From positions 62,001-126,000 of the forward strand of contig NZ_JPVR01000077.1 in assembly GCF_000772935.1 (NCBI RefSeq): 64,000 nucleotides of DNA. Direction: 5' to 3'. How positions within the stretch are numbered: position 1 is the first letter of the stretch; every line of letters begins with the position of its first letter. This document shows positions 45,781-56,083 of the stretch, piece after piece. The stretch comes from Lysinibacillus boronitolerans JCM 21713 = 10a = NBRC 103108 (GTDB taxonomy: Bacteria; Bacillota; Bacilli; Bacillales_A; Planococcaceae). The position numbers and the translations under genes are program-made. The notes beneath the pieces were generated by a model that did not search any database, had not been told where the DNA came from, and was given only the letters and a program-made list of their open reading frames with translations.

Positions 45781-47260
45781 TCTCGACCCTTCCATATATC
45801 CCGATATAGCTTGATGGTTCCTCGAATGCACTTGCTTGAAGATGGTATTTCGTTTCTGGGAGGTCTATATCGATGTCTCGACCAAATAATCCTTTTATGC
45901 TTAATTTCTCATCCAAAATAAATCGATATTGCTGGGGTTTTAAATGATCTCCTAACACTAACTGAATCTTACTATAATCTTCATAAAAATATTCTTGGAG
46001 AAGTGGAATAATCGCATTCTTAAAAATATTAGCTAGATTTTCTAATGAACTGTCTTCTTTTAAGCTCATAAAATAGGCATGACCAATAGTATGTTCACGA
46101 TCATACAGTGCTTCAATACGAGCGTTCATAACTTCCATTAGACGTTGAATATGGATATTCCCAACTTTTATATCAGCTACTGCATTCAAATTTGGCAGCA
46201 TTTCAATAAAGTCAAAGCGTCTTCTAAGTGCTGTATCCATCAGTGCAATCGAACGATCTGCTGTATTCATAGTTCCCAGCAAATAGACATTTTGAGGGAC
46301 ACCAAAATCCTTTTTAGAATATGGAAGCTTCACATGCATTTCTTCTAGTGCTCCAATTCGTTTTGTCGGTTCAATTAGTGTAATAAGTTCACCAAAAATC
46401 TTCGATATATTGCCTCGATTAATTTCATCGATAATAAAGACATAGTTATTAGTGTTTTCTTCCACATCGATTTGATCATTTTGCGAGTATTTTAAAATTA
46501 AATTATTCACATCATTGATAGATAGTCTCCAAAGCTCATAAATTGTTTGCTGCACTAAGTTCGTCTTGCCATTTAGCTCATAAATATTTTCATAGATATC
46601 TGTGGCAATCCATTCTACTTCACGACTTCTTTTAAAATCTTCCTCTGCCTCTAACCATTCAGCCTCTCCTGTGATAATGCCGATTGCATCAATATGCTTT
46701 TGATCTCCTAAAGAAAAGACAATATCTCCAACACTCATTCCCTCATAGAAATAGTACAAGGTATCTGAAGGATATTCCCCATCCTCAATAAAATCAGTAC
46801 CTTCCTCATCCCATCCTATACGTATTTGATTGTCCTTAAAGCATTCTTCCTTCAGCCAATTCTTGCCACTGCCTCCTAAAGAAATCTTCCAAACTTTTTT
46901 ATTTCCTTCCATCACCTGATTATGGGCAGTTAATTTTAATTGCTGCGCTTGCTCACAAAATTCTTTAAACACGCCTGATTCAATTTTATATTGAATGCTC
47001 TCTTCTGCTTCATCGTTTAAAACAGGCTTAATTCCCTCGATAAACTCTTCATATCCATATGATTGATGAAAAGTAACGAATCGAATCTGACCTTGCTTTT
47101 TATACGCAAGATAACGTTCAAAAACATCTTGATATTCTTCTGCACATATTACCATAAATTCTTTATTTTCAATAATACTAACCGCGTAGTTCACCGTATT
47201 ATAAGTTTTCCCTGTTCCTGGTGGACCGTATAGGATGGTATTGATATTACATTGACTCAT
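45764..47260 (-). CDS. mcrB: McrB, GTPase with inserted EVE-like domain
   Basis: This 498-residue AAA+ motor has Walker A GPPGTGKT at 12-19, Walker B VFIIDEINRG at 274-283, the McrB-specific MNTADRS and the arginine finger region DTALRRRFDF. There is no separate N-terminal DNA-binding domain. Instead, about 120 extra residues (122-245) sit between Walker A and Walker B and resemble an EVE/PUA-like modified-base reader (VWKISLGGSGKNWLKEEC, then MSVGDIVFSLGD). First gene of mcrB-mcrC. Confidence 0.9.
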   Translation of the reverse strand: MSQCNINTILYGPPGTGKTYNTVNYAVSIIENKEFMVICAEEYQDVFERYLAYKKQGQIRFVTFHQSYGYEEFIEGIKPVLNDEAEESIQYKIESGVFKEFCEQAQQLKLTAHNQVMEGNKKVWKISLGGSGKNWLKEECFKDNQIRIGWDEEGTDFIEDGEYPSDTLYYFYEGMSVGDIVFSLGDQKHIDAIGIITGEAEWLEAEEDFKRSREVEWIATDIYENIYELNGKTNLVQQTIYELWRLSINDVNNLILKYSQNDQIDVEENTNNYVFIIDEINRGNISKIFGELITLIEPTKRIGALEEMHVKLPYSKKDFGVPQNVYLLGTMNTADRSIALMDTALRRRFDFIEMLPNLNAVADIKVGNIHIQRLMEVMNARIEALYDREHTIGHAYFMSLKEDSSLENLANIFKNAIIPLLQEYFYEDYSKIQLVLGDHLKPQQYRFILDEKLSIKGLFGRDIDIDLPETKYHLQASAFEEPSSYIGIYGRVENEEAN

Positions 47261-47450
47261 TTCTGGGGAATCCTCCTCTAAACTTCATATTTCTAGCAAC
47301 CTTGATTGGCAAACTATTGCTGAGGTGCCTTCTTTCAAGGAATTTATTCCCATCATAATACCATAAAATCATTCTAATTTTACTAGTTTTTTTATAATAT
47401 CACCCTATTTATCTAATAAGATCATCCTAGTTTATTTAATTTTCCTTCAA

Positions 47451-47498
47451 AAAAAATCCGTAAAGGCCAATATGAATCTGACATTTACGAATTTTTTA
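47451..47498 (-). terminator. Terminator after the pyridoxal kinase gene
   Basis: AAAAAATCCGTAAA pairs with TTTACGAATTTTTT with one mismatch, and the T run is good on the minus strand. Confidence 0.7.
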
Positions 47499-47529
47499 TC
47501 ACTATTACTTATTATGGGCTTATTAACGT

Positions 47530-48378
47530 TTACATCAGCATGCGTAAAAACTTTTCAAAATGTACGCCTGCCTCACGAGGTACTTGCTCCTTCGAAGTAG
47601 CTTCAATTGCAGCGGCTAAAAATGTTTCTGCTAGTGTCATTGATTCCATTAAATCTTGTCCGCGCATCATGCCGCCCATTATGATGGATGCGAAGAGGTC
47701 GCCTGTGCCTGAATAGCTCTCACCATTATAGTTGCGGATATTATGAAAAGACCGCTCAGAATCGACAAACATATTCCCAACATAACGCTTGTCCGTATCC
47801 CCTACTGGTGGATTCAAACCCGTAATAATGACGTTTGCTCCAGTTGCTTGCTGTAGCTGCTGACCTGCCTCCTTAAGGGCATGAATATAATCTGTATCAT
47901 TTTGATAGCTCAGTAGCCTTTCATATGATAAACCTGTAAGCAAGCAACATTCCGTAACATTTGGCGTAATAATATCAGCACACTTTACTAACGCTTTCAT
48001 ACGATCAAGCAATTCACCAGTAAACATTTTATAAACCTCACCATGATCACCCATTACTGGATCGACAAGCAACGTCGTCTTATTTGAGTGAAACACGTCT
48101 AAAAAGCGAAATATATTATCGATTTGCTCCTTACCTGTAACAAAGCCTGTGTGAATACCATCAAAAGTAGCTCCAAGCTTACTCCACTCATCTATGAAAG
48201 AGTCCATCTTTGATGTTAAATCTTCACAATAAAAGCTTGAATATCCTGTTTGAGCCGTTAAAATAGCTGTTGGTAGTGGGACTGCTTGCACACCCATCAC
48301 AGAGAGTACAGGCATCGCAGCCGTTAACGAGCACTTTCCAAAGGACGACATATCTTGAATTACAGCAACTTTTTTCAT
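47530..48378 (-). CDS. Pyridoxal/pyridoxamine kinase (PdxK/PdxY-like)
   Basis: The protein starts MKKVAVIQDMSSFGKCSLTA, typical of PdxK/PdxY, with LLVDPVMGDHGEVY and the phosphate-binding GESYSGTGDLFASIIMGG near residue 225. The ATG at 48378 or the one codon earlier at 48381 fit the site AGGTGG. It is divergent from an ECF S component, which suggests vitamin B6 salvage. Confidence 0.88.
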   Translation of the reverse strand: MKKVAVIQDMSSFGKCSLTAAMPVLSVMGVQAVPLPTAILTAQTGYSSFYCEDLTSKMDSFIDEWSKLGATFDGIHTGFVTGKEQIDNIFRFLDVFHSNKTTLLVDPVMGDHGEVYKMFTGELLDRMKALVKCADIITPNVTECCLLTGLSYERLLSYQNDTDYIHALKEAGQQLQQATGANVIITGLNPPVGDTDKRYVGNMFVDSERSFHNIRNYNGESYSGTGDLFASIIMGGMMRGQDLMESMTLAETFLAAAIEATSKEQVPREAGVHFEKFLRMLM

Positions 48379-48556
48379 CATACATTCCACCTAACTCATC
48401 CTGCTTTTACTCTCCTCATCGTATCACAATTAGAAAGTTGCGAAAATAACCTTAAACTGACCCTTAACTTTTTTATGAAATTGACACTTTTACAATAGTC
48501 AGTCCTTTGTTAAAGTAAAAATCATCAAAATATTCATCATAGTGAGGAAGAGACAA

Positions 48557-49111
48557 ATGCAAAATATACAAAGGCCAACATCCTATACAAAATCACGTAC
48601 AAAAACATTTGATTTAGTCATTACAGCCATTTTAGCAGCACTTGTTTTCGTTGCTACAATGTTTATCAATCTGAAGCTACCGATTGGGCAAGGGGGTCTT
48701 ATCCACTTAGGAACATCTATGCTGTTTATCTCCGCTATTTTATTCGGGCCAAAAAAAGGAGCACTTGCTGGAGCTATTGGAATGGGCTTATTCGATATCG
48801 TAGGTGGCTGGTTAATTTGGGCACCCACAACCATTATTTCACGCGCATTACAAGGCTTCATTGTTGGTAAAATTGCTTGGTCAAAAGGGCATAAAGGTGA
48901 TAATCTTGGGCTGAATATTTTAGGAGCAGTAGTATCAATGCCCGTGATGATTGCCGTTTACTATGTTGGGCAGGCCATTATGTTCAACAGCTGGATTGCC
49001 CCGATGGCATCCATTCCTGGAGACGTCATTCAAAACATCGTAGGCTTAGTTATCGCCATCCCAGTATGTGTTGTACTGAAGAAAACGCCATACTTCAAAA
49101 AGAATTTTTAA
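48557..49111 (+). CDS. ECF-type vitamin transporter S component
   Basis: This 184-residue protein has six membrane segments and the ECF S-component features: TAILAALVFVATMFINLKLP, followed by LIHLGTSMLFISAILFGPKKG. I chose the ATG at 48557, preceded by GAGG. The neighbouring kinase points to pyridoxine or pyridoxamine as substrate (a PdxU-like role); homologues also serve other vitamins. Confidence 0.85.
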   Translation: MQNIQRPTSYTKSRTKTFDLVITAILAALVFVATMFINLKLPIGQGGLIHLGTSMLFISAILFGPKKGALAGAIGMGLFDIVGGWLIWAPTTIISRALQGFIVGKIAWSKGHKGDNLGLNILGAVVSMPVMIAVYYVGQAIMFNSWIAPMASIPGDVIQNIVGLVIAIPVCVVLKKTPYFKKNF

Positions 49112-49118
49112 TGAGAAT

Positions 49119-49157
49119 ACGCCATCTTGCTGTTCAATACAGTAAAGATGGCGTTTT
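49119..49157 (+). terminator. Terminator after the S-component gene
   Basis: ACGCCATCTT/AAGATGGCGT, perfect 10-bp stem followed by T5. Confidence 0.88.
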
Positions 49158-49244
49158 TATGGTGTGAGATGTAGAAACAATGAATTTCAAGATAACGTGA
49201 AACTAGCTTTGATTTTTTTCATACTATAAGGTGGAGGTGGAAAA

Positions 49245-49685
49245 ATGCCAAGAGTAAAATACCGTGATGCAGACGTTGCTTTAATGGCAAGGATGATGAG
49301 GGCAGAAGCTGAGGGTGAAGGTCAACAAGGTATGCTTTATGTGGGCAATGTCATTGTAAATCGTGCAGTGGCGTCCTGTTTAGACTTCAATGATGTAAGA
49401 ACGATTGAGCAGGTTATTTACCAGGTACAAGGTGGAAACTATTCTTTTGAAGCTGTTCAAAAAGGCAATATGTTTTACCAACGAGCGAGAGAAACGGAAA
49501 AAAGATTGGCGAAACAAAACTTAGATTTTTGGCGAGAGCATCCAGCAAAATACGCACTCTGGTACTTCAATCCATATGCACCATGTCCCCCAACATGGTA
49601 TGGTCAGCCGTTTACAGGACAATTTAAGAATCATTGCTTTTATGAACCTGCTCCAGATACTTGTGCCAGTGTATATATGGGATAA
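49245..49685 (+). CDS. cwlJ: CwlJ spore cortex-lytic hydrolase
   Basis: This 146-residue Hydrolase_2-family enzyme has ADVALMARMMRAEAEGEGQQGML with the catalytic Glu, LWYFNPYAPCPPTWYGQPF and FKNHCFYEP, closely following B. subtilis CwlJ. CwlJ degrades cortex peptidoglycan at germination in response to Ca-dipicolinate. No signal peptide, as in CwlJ, which is placed on the spore coat. GGTGGAGG precedes the ATG. The usual partner gerQ is not next to it. Confidence 0.93.
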   Translation: MPRVKYRDADVALMARMMRAEAEGEGQQGMLYVGNVIVNRAVASCLDFNDVRTIEQVIYQVQGGNYSFEAVQKGNMFYQRARETEKRLAKQNLDFWREHPAKYALWYFNPYAPCPPTWYGQPFTGQFKNHCFYEPAPDTCASVYMG

Positions 49686-49787
49686 GGTTTTTTGACTTTT
49701 AATAACCTACATTCACAAGTTTAATAACGCACTACTACAATTCAAAGCCAAACGTGTTAATTGACTATAAATCGCCAGATGTAAAAA

Positions 49788-49827
49788 GGCTGAAGGAATA
49801 GATGCGAATCTAGTTCCTTCAGCCTTA
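49788..49827. terminator. Terminator after the 5'-nucleotidase gene
   Basis: GGCTGAAGGAA/TTCCTTCAGCC perfect 11-bp stem with T5 on the minus strand. Confidence 0.9.
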
Positions 49828-49836
49828 TGCTAGCTC

Positions 49837-52059
49837 TTATTTTTTAATCGTTACATATTTGCTATAAACATACCCCGACTTATTATTATAAGATATCTTA
49901 TACCAGCCTTGTATTTCCTCTAAAATTGTAATTTCGGTATTCTTTGAAATTGTCCCATATACTTTTCCTGAGTTCGATGGCTTTGAACGAACATTTAAGT
50001 GATAAGCCGTAACAATCCCTTTAAGTGATTCTGGCTGAGTAATTGTTGGCTTCGATTTGTCTGGTGCTGTCTTACTTGGATTCACCGGTTTTTCTACTGG
50101 CTCATCTTTAGGTTTATTCAATGCTTTTACCAGCTTTTGATAAAATTCACCTGACGTTTTTACTCCAGTAAATTGGCTAGCATCTACTTTTGCTTTTGTT
50201 GCTAGCATTTTTATTTCTTCTTCTGTAATCAAAGCTTTGACATTAATCGATGCTATATTTGTATATTTACCATCTTCCGTTGTAGGAATGGCTAAAATAT
50301 CTTTATTGATTAATTCAACAACAGCAGCACGGGCAGGCGATTTCATATCGACACCAACGATTTTCCAGTTATGTTGGATCACTGGCTCATACACACCGTT
50401 CATCTCTTCTTTTAGATATCGAATAGCTAGATTACGGATTGTACCGCCTGTTTCTCCATAGGCACTTTCTTCTTTAGAGGACCAAATCATATTAAACTTA
50501 CGCCCTTCAAGTGCCTGACCTTTTGATACAAGAAAATCCATACGATAAGAGTTCATACCAAGCTTTAAATTGTCTTCCAGCTTAATTGGGGTATCATCTA
50601 ATTTGCGTAGATTTTTTATTCTGTTACCTGGCTGCTCAGTTAAATCGATGTCATATTTTACATTTCCGAAATAATCATTCGTACTATATTTAGAGGAACG
50701 ACGCGTTTTATCAAAACTAATCGTCACATCTCCATCTCGTGTGCTATTAAAATAGCCAACTGCCCATTCCATATAATCTTTTAAATCTTTGCCCGTTACT
50801 TCATAAACTGATACTTCTCCACCAGCAAATTGATAATTATAGGCGATATCCTTTTTCTTAATAGGACCTACATCCAATGAAGCTTTGTCATTATCAATCT
50901 GATGTGCTACCACATCTGCCTTACTATAATGCAGCATGACCTCATGGAAAAAATCTGATAAAGGTGTTTCTTGGATGTGTACAGCTGGTATACCCTTAAT
51001 TTCATTTTTGGGAACAAGATTTGTTCCTTTAAGCTGTGCTACTTCGATATTAGCATCTTCACGTGCATAATCATGGTATGGCTTCAACGTTTTTTCTAGG
51101 TCTTTATCCGATTCAACAAAGGTCCCGTCTTCATTCTTTACTGGAATAGTTGAAGCATCTTTTTCTTTATGCAACAATTTCTCACCTTGGCGAGTAAATG
51201 TTAAATCAATTCGTGAAATATGTGTTCCATATTTATTAGGCTCTGTTATAAAAACACCGTTCACTTCTTCTTTATTTATCAGTACATGATTGTGTCCTGC
51301 AAAAATAGCAGCTAGTTCTGGTACGGCATTAGCCATTTCCTTCACACCCGTTCCTGGAACACCATTTTCATTTTCCAATCCCATATGCATAAGGCCAATC
51401 ATGACATCTACTTTACCCTCTAATTCCTTAACTGCCTTTTTAGTCTCTTCTATCGGGTTTTTGACAACTAAACCATCAAGATGATTTGTCCCCTTCTCAT
51501 ACTCTGTAATCAAAGGTGTAACCATGCCAATAACCCCGATTTTAACCCCTTCACGCTCAATAATTGTATATGCAGGTAAATAGCGTTCGCCATTTTCTTT
51601 ATAAACGTTCCCAGCAAGTCTTGCTCCATTAAATTGACTGGAAACTTTATCTAATACATCCAAACCAAAATTAAACTCGTGATTACCATATGTCCAAGCT
51701 TCATAGCCCATTTCATTAACAGCAACCATCATCGGTGACTGCGGCTGGTCATTAAACAATTCTGCAGAATTATCCTGTATTAAATCTCCATTTTCCAATA
51801 GGATGGTATTCGGATGATCTTTACGGATATCTTTAATAATTGTATATAATTGCGTTAAACTTCCTGTGAGATTTGGTCCATCCACTGCGTAATCCCAAGG
51901 CATAGAGCGGCCATGAATATCTGACGTAGCCAGGAGTGTAATATGAATATCTTTCTCTTCCTCTTGTGCATTGACAGGCGTTTGTGTAAAGACAATTCCT
52001 GTTGCCAGAATCAATACAGCCATACTTAGTATTGTTATAACTTGTTTCAATTGATTCAT
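49837..52059 (-). CDS. Secreted 5'-nucleotidase/2',3'-cyclic phosphodiesterase with SH3 domain
   Basis: This 740-residue protein has a signal peptide (cleavage near VNAQE, about 31), a metallophosphatase domain with LLATSDIHGR, ENGDLIQDN, YGNHEFNFG and FAGHNHVLI, a C-terminal nucleotidase domain, a Pro-rich linker and a bacterial SH3 domain (AYHLNVRSKPSNSGKVYG...) that may bind the cell wall. It scavenges phosphate and nucleosides outside the cell. Confidence 0.93.
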   Translation of the reverse strand: MNQLKQVITILSMAVLILATGIVFTQTPVNAQEEEKDIHITLLATSDIHGRSMPWDYAVDGPNLTGSLTQLYTIIKDIRKDHPNTILLENGDLIQDNSAELFNDQPQSPMMVAVNEMGYEAWTYGNHEFNFGLDVLDKVSSQFNGARLAGNVYKENGERYLPAYTIIEREGVKIGVIGMVTPLITEYEKGTNHLDGLVVKNPIEETKKAVKELEGKVDVMIGLMHMGLENENGVPGTGVKEMANAVPELAAIFAGHNHVLINKEEVNGVFITEPNKYGTHISRIDLTFTRQGEKLLHKEKDASTIPVKNEDGTFVESDKDLEKTLKPYHDYAREDANIEVAQLKGTNLVPKNEIKGIPAVHIQETPLSDFFHEVMLHYSKADVVAHQIDNDKASLDVGPIKKKDIAYNYQFAGGEVSVYEVTGKDLKDYMEWAVGYFNSTRDGDVTISFDKTRRSSKYSTNDYFGNVKYDIDLTEQPGNRIKNLRKLDDTPIKLEDNLKLGMNSYRMDFLVSKGQALEGRKFNMIWSSKEESAYGETGGTIRNLAIRYLKEEMNGVYEPVIQHNWKIVGVDMKSPARAAVVELINKDILAIPTTEDGKYTNIASINVKALITEEEIKMLATKAKVDASQFTGVKTSGEFYQKLVKALNKPKDEPVEKPVNPSKTAPDKSKPTITQPESLKGIVTAYHLNVRSKPSNSGKVYGTISKNTEITILEEIQGWYKISYNNKSGYVYSKYVTIKK

Positions 52060-52259
52060 TTCCTAGTTTTCTCCCTTTTTATTCTGAATTTTAAGATTCC
52101 TAATCAGTGTAGCATTTATGGAGATGTCTAACCAGGTAAAATCTATCATAAAAGTAATATAATTTCATAAATTTAACAGATATTAGCGTGATTAAAGAGG
52201 AAAAAGCAATAGAAAATCGATATTCAACAAAAGTTTCACTCCCGTCCAATATCCCTATT

Positions 52260-53546
52260 TTAATAGGATTTATTTGATTCATCTGGATATGCTACAGCCA
52301 CTCTCACACGTTTTTCCTTTAATAACAGGACTCCCATCAAACCAATGAAGGAGAATATAACAGGCGAAATGAAGCCATAGTAGTACCCATCACTTACATT
52401 GCCTGTGGCAGCTTGAAAGTAATCTAAAATATACCCAAAAATAATGGGTAGCAATGCGGCACTTAGAAAGCCCCCTGTATTGGCAAACCCAGAAACAATG
52501 CCTGATTCATTTAAAGGGAAAGTTTGACGAACTGCCGCAAAGGTTAAAGCACTTGCACCATAGCCAAAGCCGATGATAAAGAACAGGACAATAAGCATGA
52601 AAATGGACGGATGCCCTTTCAATAAAAGAAAGGCAAACCAACTCGCTAAAACTGCAATATGCACAACAATATAGGGTCTCTTAATCGTACCTAAACAGCC
52701 AGCAATCCAGCTCATTAAAGGTGCTCCTAGTAGTGCTCCGACTAGACCAATCATAATTAGCTGACTAGCCTCTGACCGTGACATCTCATACATATTGATC
52801 CCATATGGTACTGCCCACGAGCTAATAAAGCCAACATACCCGCCAACAACGCCAAAATGACAAAAAAATAAAGCCCATGCTTGCCTGCTTGAAAATATTC
52901 TTCGTAATAATCTGGAGCTTTTTTCACGTTGTATTTCTTCAGTTTTGAAGACTGGTTCCTTTGAAAAGATGCGTTTTGTGTTTTGTACGAGCACAAAATA
53001 AAGAAGTACACCACATAAGCATAGTAAAAGTCCTGTAGAGAAAAAGGTGATTCGCCAACCTAATAAAAGAATCAATGTAGCAAAAGGCACTGTTGCCAAT
53101 AAGAAGCCTAAGCTCCCTGTCATACCTGCAAAGCCAATTAATCGTACAAACTCCTTTTTATGAAACCATTGTGCCAAAATAAGCACCATATTCACCCATA
53201 TGGTGGCATCTCCTACACCAGTAAGTATTCTAGAAAAGAATAGAATGAATTCATGTGTACCTAGACTGTAAAGAATCGTTCCTATACCTGTAAGGGTGGC
53301 ACCAATGATGAGGAAAAGGTTTGGCCCAAATCGGTCAGCTAGAATCCCCATTGGAATTTGCAAACTCGTGTACACAAAAAATTGAATACTCGTCAATAAG
53401 CCAATTGTCGAAGCCGTTACCCCAAAATCCTCCATCAATTGATCTGTAATTAACCCTGGAGCAGTTCGCTGACTTGCCATTAACAAATAGGTAAACAATA
53501 CAGCAACAAACACAATCCATCTGTACTTATGTTGTTGTTTGTCCAA
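52260..53546 (-). CDS. MFS transporter
   Basis: This 428-residue protein has 12 membrane segments and the MFS loop motif GILADRFGPNLFLIIG between segments 2 and 3. The opening TYLLMASQRTAPGLITDQL is seen in nitrate/oxalate-type and related anion MFS members, but the substrate is unclear. Start TTG at 53546 has AGGAG 9 bases upstream. Last base region before it has no gene. Confidence 0.88.
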   Translation of the reverse strand: MDKQQHKYRWIVFVAVLFTYLLMASQRTAPGLITDQLMEDFGVTASTIGLLTSIQFFVYTSLQIPMGILADRFGPNLFLIIGATLTGIGTILYSLGTHEFILFFSRILTGVGDATIWVNMVLILAQWFHKKEFVRLIGFAGMTGSLGFLLATVPFATLILLLGWRITFFSTGLLLCLCGVLLYFVLVQNTKRIFSKEPVFKTEEIQREKSSRLLRRIFSSRQAWALFFCHFGVVGGYVGFISSWAVPYGINMYEMSRSEASQLIMIGLVGALLGAPLMSWIAGCLGTIKRPYIVVHIAVLASWFAFLLLKGHPSIFMLIVLFFIIGFGYGASALTFAAVRQTFPLNESGIVSGFANTGGFLSAALLPIIFGYILDYFQAATGNVSDGYYYGFISPVIFSFIGLMGVLLLKEKRVRVAVAYPDESNKSY

Positions 53547-53640
53547 TAATCACTACTCCTATTAGCTTTTATGTTATGTATATGAGTTCGAGGTCAGGAT
53601 AAAACCTGCTTTTGAGGAAGCTTGAAAATTACGACAGAAA

Positions 53641-53675
53641 GAAAACGCACCCAGTCTACACTAAGTGCGTTCATG
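53641..53675 (-). terminator. Terminator after the amidase gene
   Basis: AACGCAC/GTGCGTT stem around 14 bases and a T-rich tail on the minus strand. Confidence 0.65.
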
Positions 53676-53680
53676 CTATA

Positions 53681-55141
53681 TTATACTGCTGGCTGAGGCT
53701 GTTCACTGACATGTACTGCTGGTTGACGGTCTTTCCAAGGCATTGCTTCCTCTAGCTGTCTACCTAGCTGTAATAACGTCAATTCATCTGCAAACTTACC
53801 TGTCATTTGTAGACCAATTGGTAGACCTGATTTACTTTCTGCTAAAGGCAATGATATGGAGGGCTGACCTGTAGCATTGAATAAATTTGTAAACGGTGCA
53901 TACGTGAAAATTTGCTCTGTCCATTCAACAGCCGAAATGTTAGGATTGTTGGCATTTAATTCACCAATTTTAGCAGGAAGTGTGCCAATAGTTGGACTCA
54001 ATAAAATATCATAATCTTCAAAGAAGCCTGCAACTTGACGTGAAACGACTGCATTTGTATGAATAGCTTCCAATAAATCAGCCGCCTTTAATTGACCACC
54101 ATATTCATAGCATTTCCAAATGGCGGCTTCAATATAGTCTGGAGAAACTGCTTTACCAGTTCCCGCCGCAGCCCCCTTAATCATTTGATAAATATTCGCT
54201 GTCCAAATATCGACCGTCGCCTTTGTGAATGATGCTTGTTCATATTTCGGACGCGCCTCTACTACCTCGTGTCCTAGTTCTTTTAATACTTGAACTGTTT
54301 TATGAACCGCTTCTATACATTCCGGATCGACAAATGCCCCAGAATTTGTTTCAGTTGTCCAAGCAACTTTTAGCGGGCGCACTGTTTCCTGGATAAGTTG
54401 TCCATACGGTGCATGTGTTACTTCTAATTTGGAATAGCTCCCTAAGTCAGGACCTGCTACTTGATCCAATAGCACCGCTGTATCACGAATTGTACGAGTC
54501 ACAGCGAACTCAGTGGCAATACCATTTAAAGGCTCACTATTGAATGGACCAGCTGGAACTCTTCCACGTGTAGGTTTTAATCCCACTAACCCACTACAGG
54601 AAGCGGGGATACGAATAGAACCTCCGCCATCATTAGCATGAGCGATTGGCACAATACCACTTGCCACAGCGGCTGCTGACCCTCCACTCGAACCGCCTGG
54701 ACTATGATTTAAATTCCACGGATTGCGCGTTGCACCATAAATAACTGCTTCAGTCGCTGCATTATAGCCAAACTCAGGTGTTGTCGTAGTACCTGCTAAA
54801 ATCAAGCCAGCCTTTCTAAAACGCGCCATTAATTCACTATCGACGGGTATAACCGTATTTTCTCCAATACGACTCCCCATACTATGCGGAACACCCTCTG
54901 CATGTAACACAAGCTCTTTAATTAAAAACGGAACACCTGCAAACGGCGCATTTTCATCAACCTTCTCAATTGCTTTGTCAGCCTGCCCTTCTAACACACT
55001 AACAACTGCATTAATGGATGGATTGACTTTTTTTATTCCTTCTAACGCTAGCTCCTTTAATTCCTGTGGTGTTACTTCCTTTGATTTTACTAGCTCTGCT
55101 AACCCAATACCGTCATATGATGCATACTCTTGTAAATTCAT
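53681..55141 (-). CDS. Amidase-signature hydrolase
   Basis: This 486-residue member of the amidase signature family has the Ser-cisSer-Lys set: Lys in GVPFLIKELV, and the Ser pair in GGSSGGSAAAVASGIVP with IRIPAS. I chose the ATG at 55141, preceded by AGGTGAG. The substrate may be a small amide; the GatA partner genes gatB and gatC are absent, so it is not the tRNA-Gln amidotransferase. Divergent from the LuxR regulator, sharing a 130-bp region. Confidence 0.9.
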   Translation of the reverse strand: MNLQEYASYDGIGLAELVKSKEVTPQELKELALEGIKKVNPSINAVVSVLEGQADKAIEKVDENAPFAGVPFLIKELVLHAEGVPHSMGSRIGENTVIPVDSELMARFRKAGLILAGTTTTPEFGYNAATEAVIYGATRNPWNLNHSPGGSSGGSAAAVASGIVPIAHANDGGGSIRIPASCSGLVGLKPTRGRVPAGPFNSEPLNGIATEFAVTRTIRDTAVLLDQVAGPDLGSYSKLEVTHAPYGQLIQETVRPLKVAWTTETNSGAFVDPECIEAVHKTVQVLKELGHEVVEARPKYEQASFTKATVDIWTANIYQMIKGAAAGTGKAVSPDYIEAAIWKCYEYGGQLKAADLLEAIHTNAVVSRQVAGFFEDYDILLSPTIGTLPAKIGELNANNPNISAVEWTEQIFTYAPFTNLFNATGQPSISLPLAESKSGLPIGLQMTGKFADELTLLQLGRQLEEAMPWKDRQPAVHVSEQPQPAV

Positions 55142-55271
55142 ATTCTCACCTCGTATAATAGTAATCTTGCAACTATAATGTACTGAATATTCTAAAATTA
55201 AGATATTACCCAAAAGGATAATTCTGTTTTAAGTAGAATATAAAAGCATAATAGAGAAATGAGGTGTTTTC

Positions 55272-56003
55272 ATGTTTTTAGAAAATGATTTAGAAAACAT
55301 TCTTAAAGCGAGCTATCATATTTCAAATATGAATGTGAAACAAAGTAATGAAGGGTTTAAACATGAACTATTGCATACAATAAGTCAGCATCTCGGCTAT
55401 CACCATATGTTATTTTGGGAAATAGCAAATAATGAGTTAACCGCCCCTGTGCTTTTTAATATAGAGCGTCATACAATTAATGACTATTTACAAAGATATA
55501 AAAACTTTGATCCATTACACCCTCAAAATATAAATACACAGCATTCCATTCAGCTAATGAATAGGAATGAAGTTATGTGCCTGCAAAAACAAACCCACTA
55601 TAAAGAAGTTTTTTTGAAAGAAAATCGCTATGAAGATGAAATGGCAATGTATTTAAGAATAGACAATAAGCTCGTAGCAGTTATTGGCTTTTTAAGGAAA
55701 ACCGGAGAGAAGCTATTTAATGAAAAAGATATTTTAAAGTTAGTGTATTTGAAAAGAAATATCGAAAACATGTATTCCTTACATCACTATTCACAGCCTT
55801 CCATCTTATTTGAAATGACAGAAAGAGAAAAAGAAGTTTTAAGCTTTGTTTTAAAAGGCTTAAAAAATATAGATATCGCCCAGCAATTATTTGTCAGTGA
55901 AAATACAATCAAAAAACACCTTCAAAACCTATATAGAAAGTTTCAAGTAACCAATCGTACCCAACTGCTGGCAAAGTGTTTGAAGTATATTGATCATGTT
56001 TAG
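55272..56003 (+). CDS. LuxR-family transcriptional regulator
   Basis: This 243-residue regulator has a C-terminal LuxR helix-turn-helix (TEREKEVLSFVLKGLKNIDIAQQLFVSENTIKKHLQNLYRKF) and a N-terminal ligand- or signal-sensing region of about 170 residues without a receiver Asp. Position suggests control of the divergent amidase gene. No operator identified. Confidence 0.88.
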   Translation: MFLENDLENILKASYHISNMNVKQSNEGFKHELLHTISQHLGYHHMLFWEIANNELTAPVLFNIERHTINDYLQRYKNFDPLHPQNINTQHSIQLMNRNEVMCLQKQTHYKEVFLKENRYEDEMAMYLRIDNKLVAVIGFLRKTGEKLFNEKDILKLVYLKRNIENMYSLHHYSQPSILFEMTEREKEVLSFVLKGLKNIDIAQQLFVSENTIKKHLQNLYRKFQVTNRTQLLAKCLKYIDHV

Positions 56004-56083
56004 TAGGGTCCTCCATTGAATTCAAACATAGTATTAGTAATTTGCTGATTAATTGGCATAAAACTATTTTTCCTCAGTAAAAA

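Noticed and set aside
52100..52282. 60-codon minus-strand frame before the MFS gene
   Set aside because: No ribosome site, overlaps the 3' end of the MFS gene, and low-complexity composition; looks like noise.
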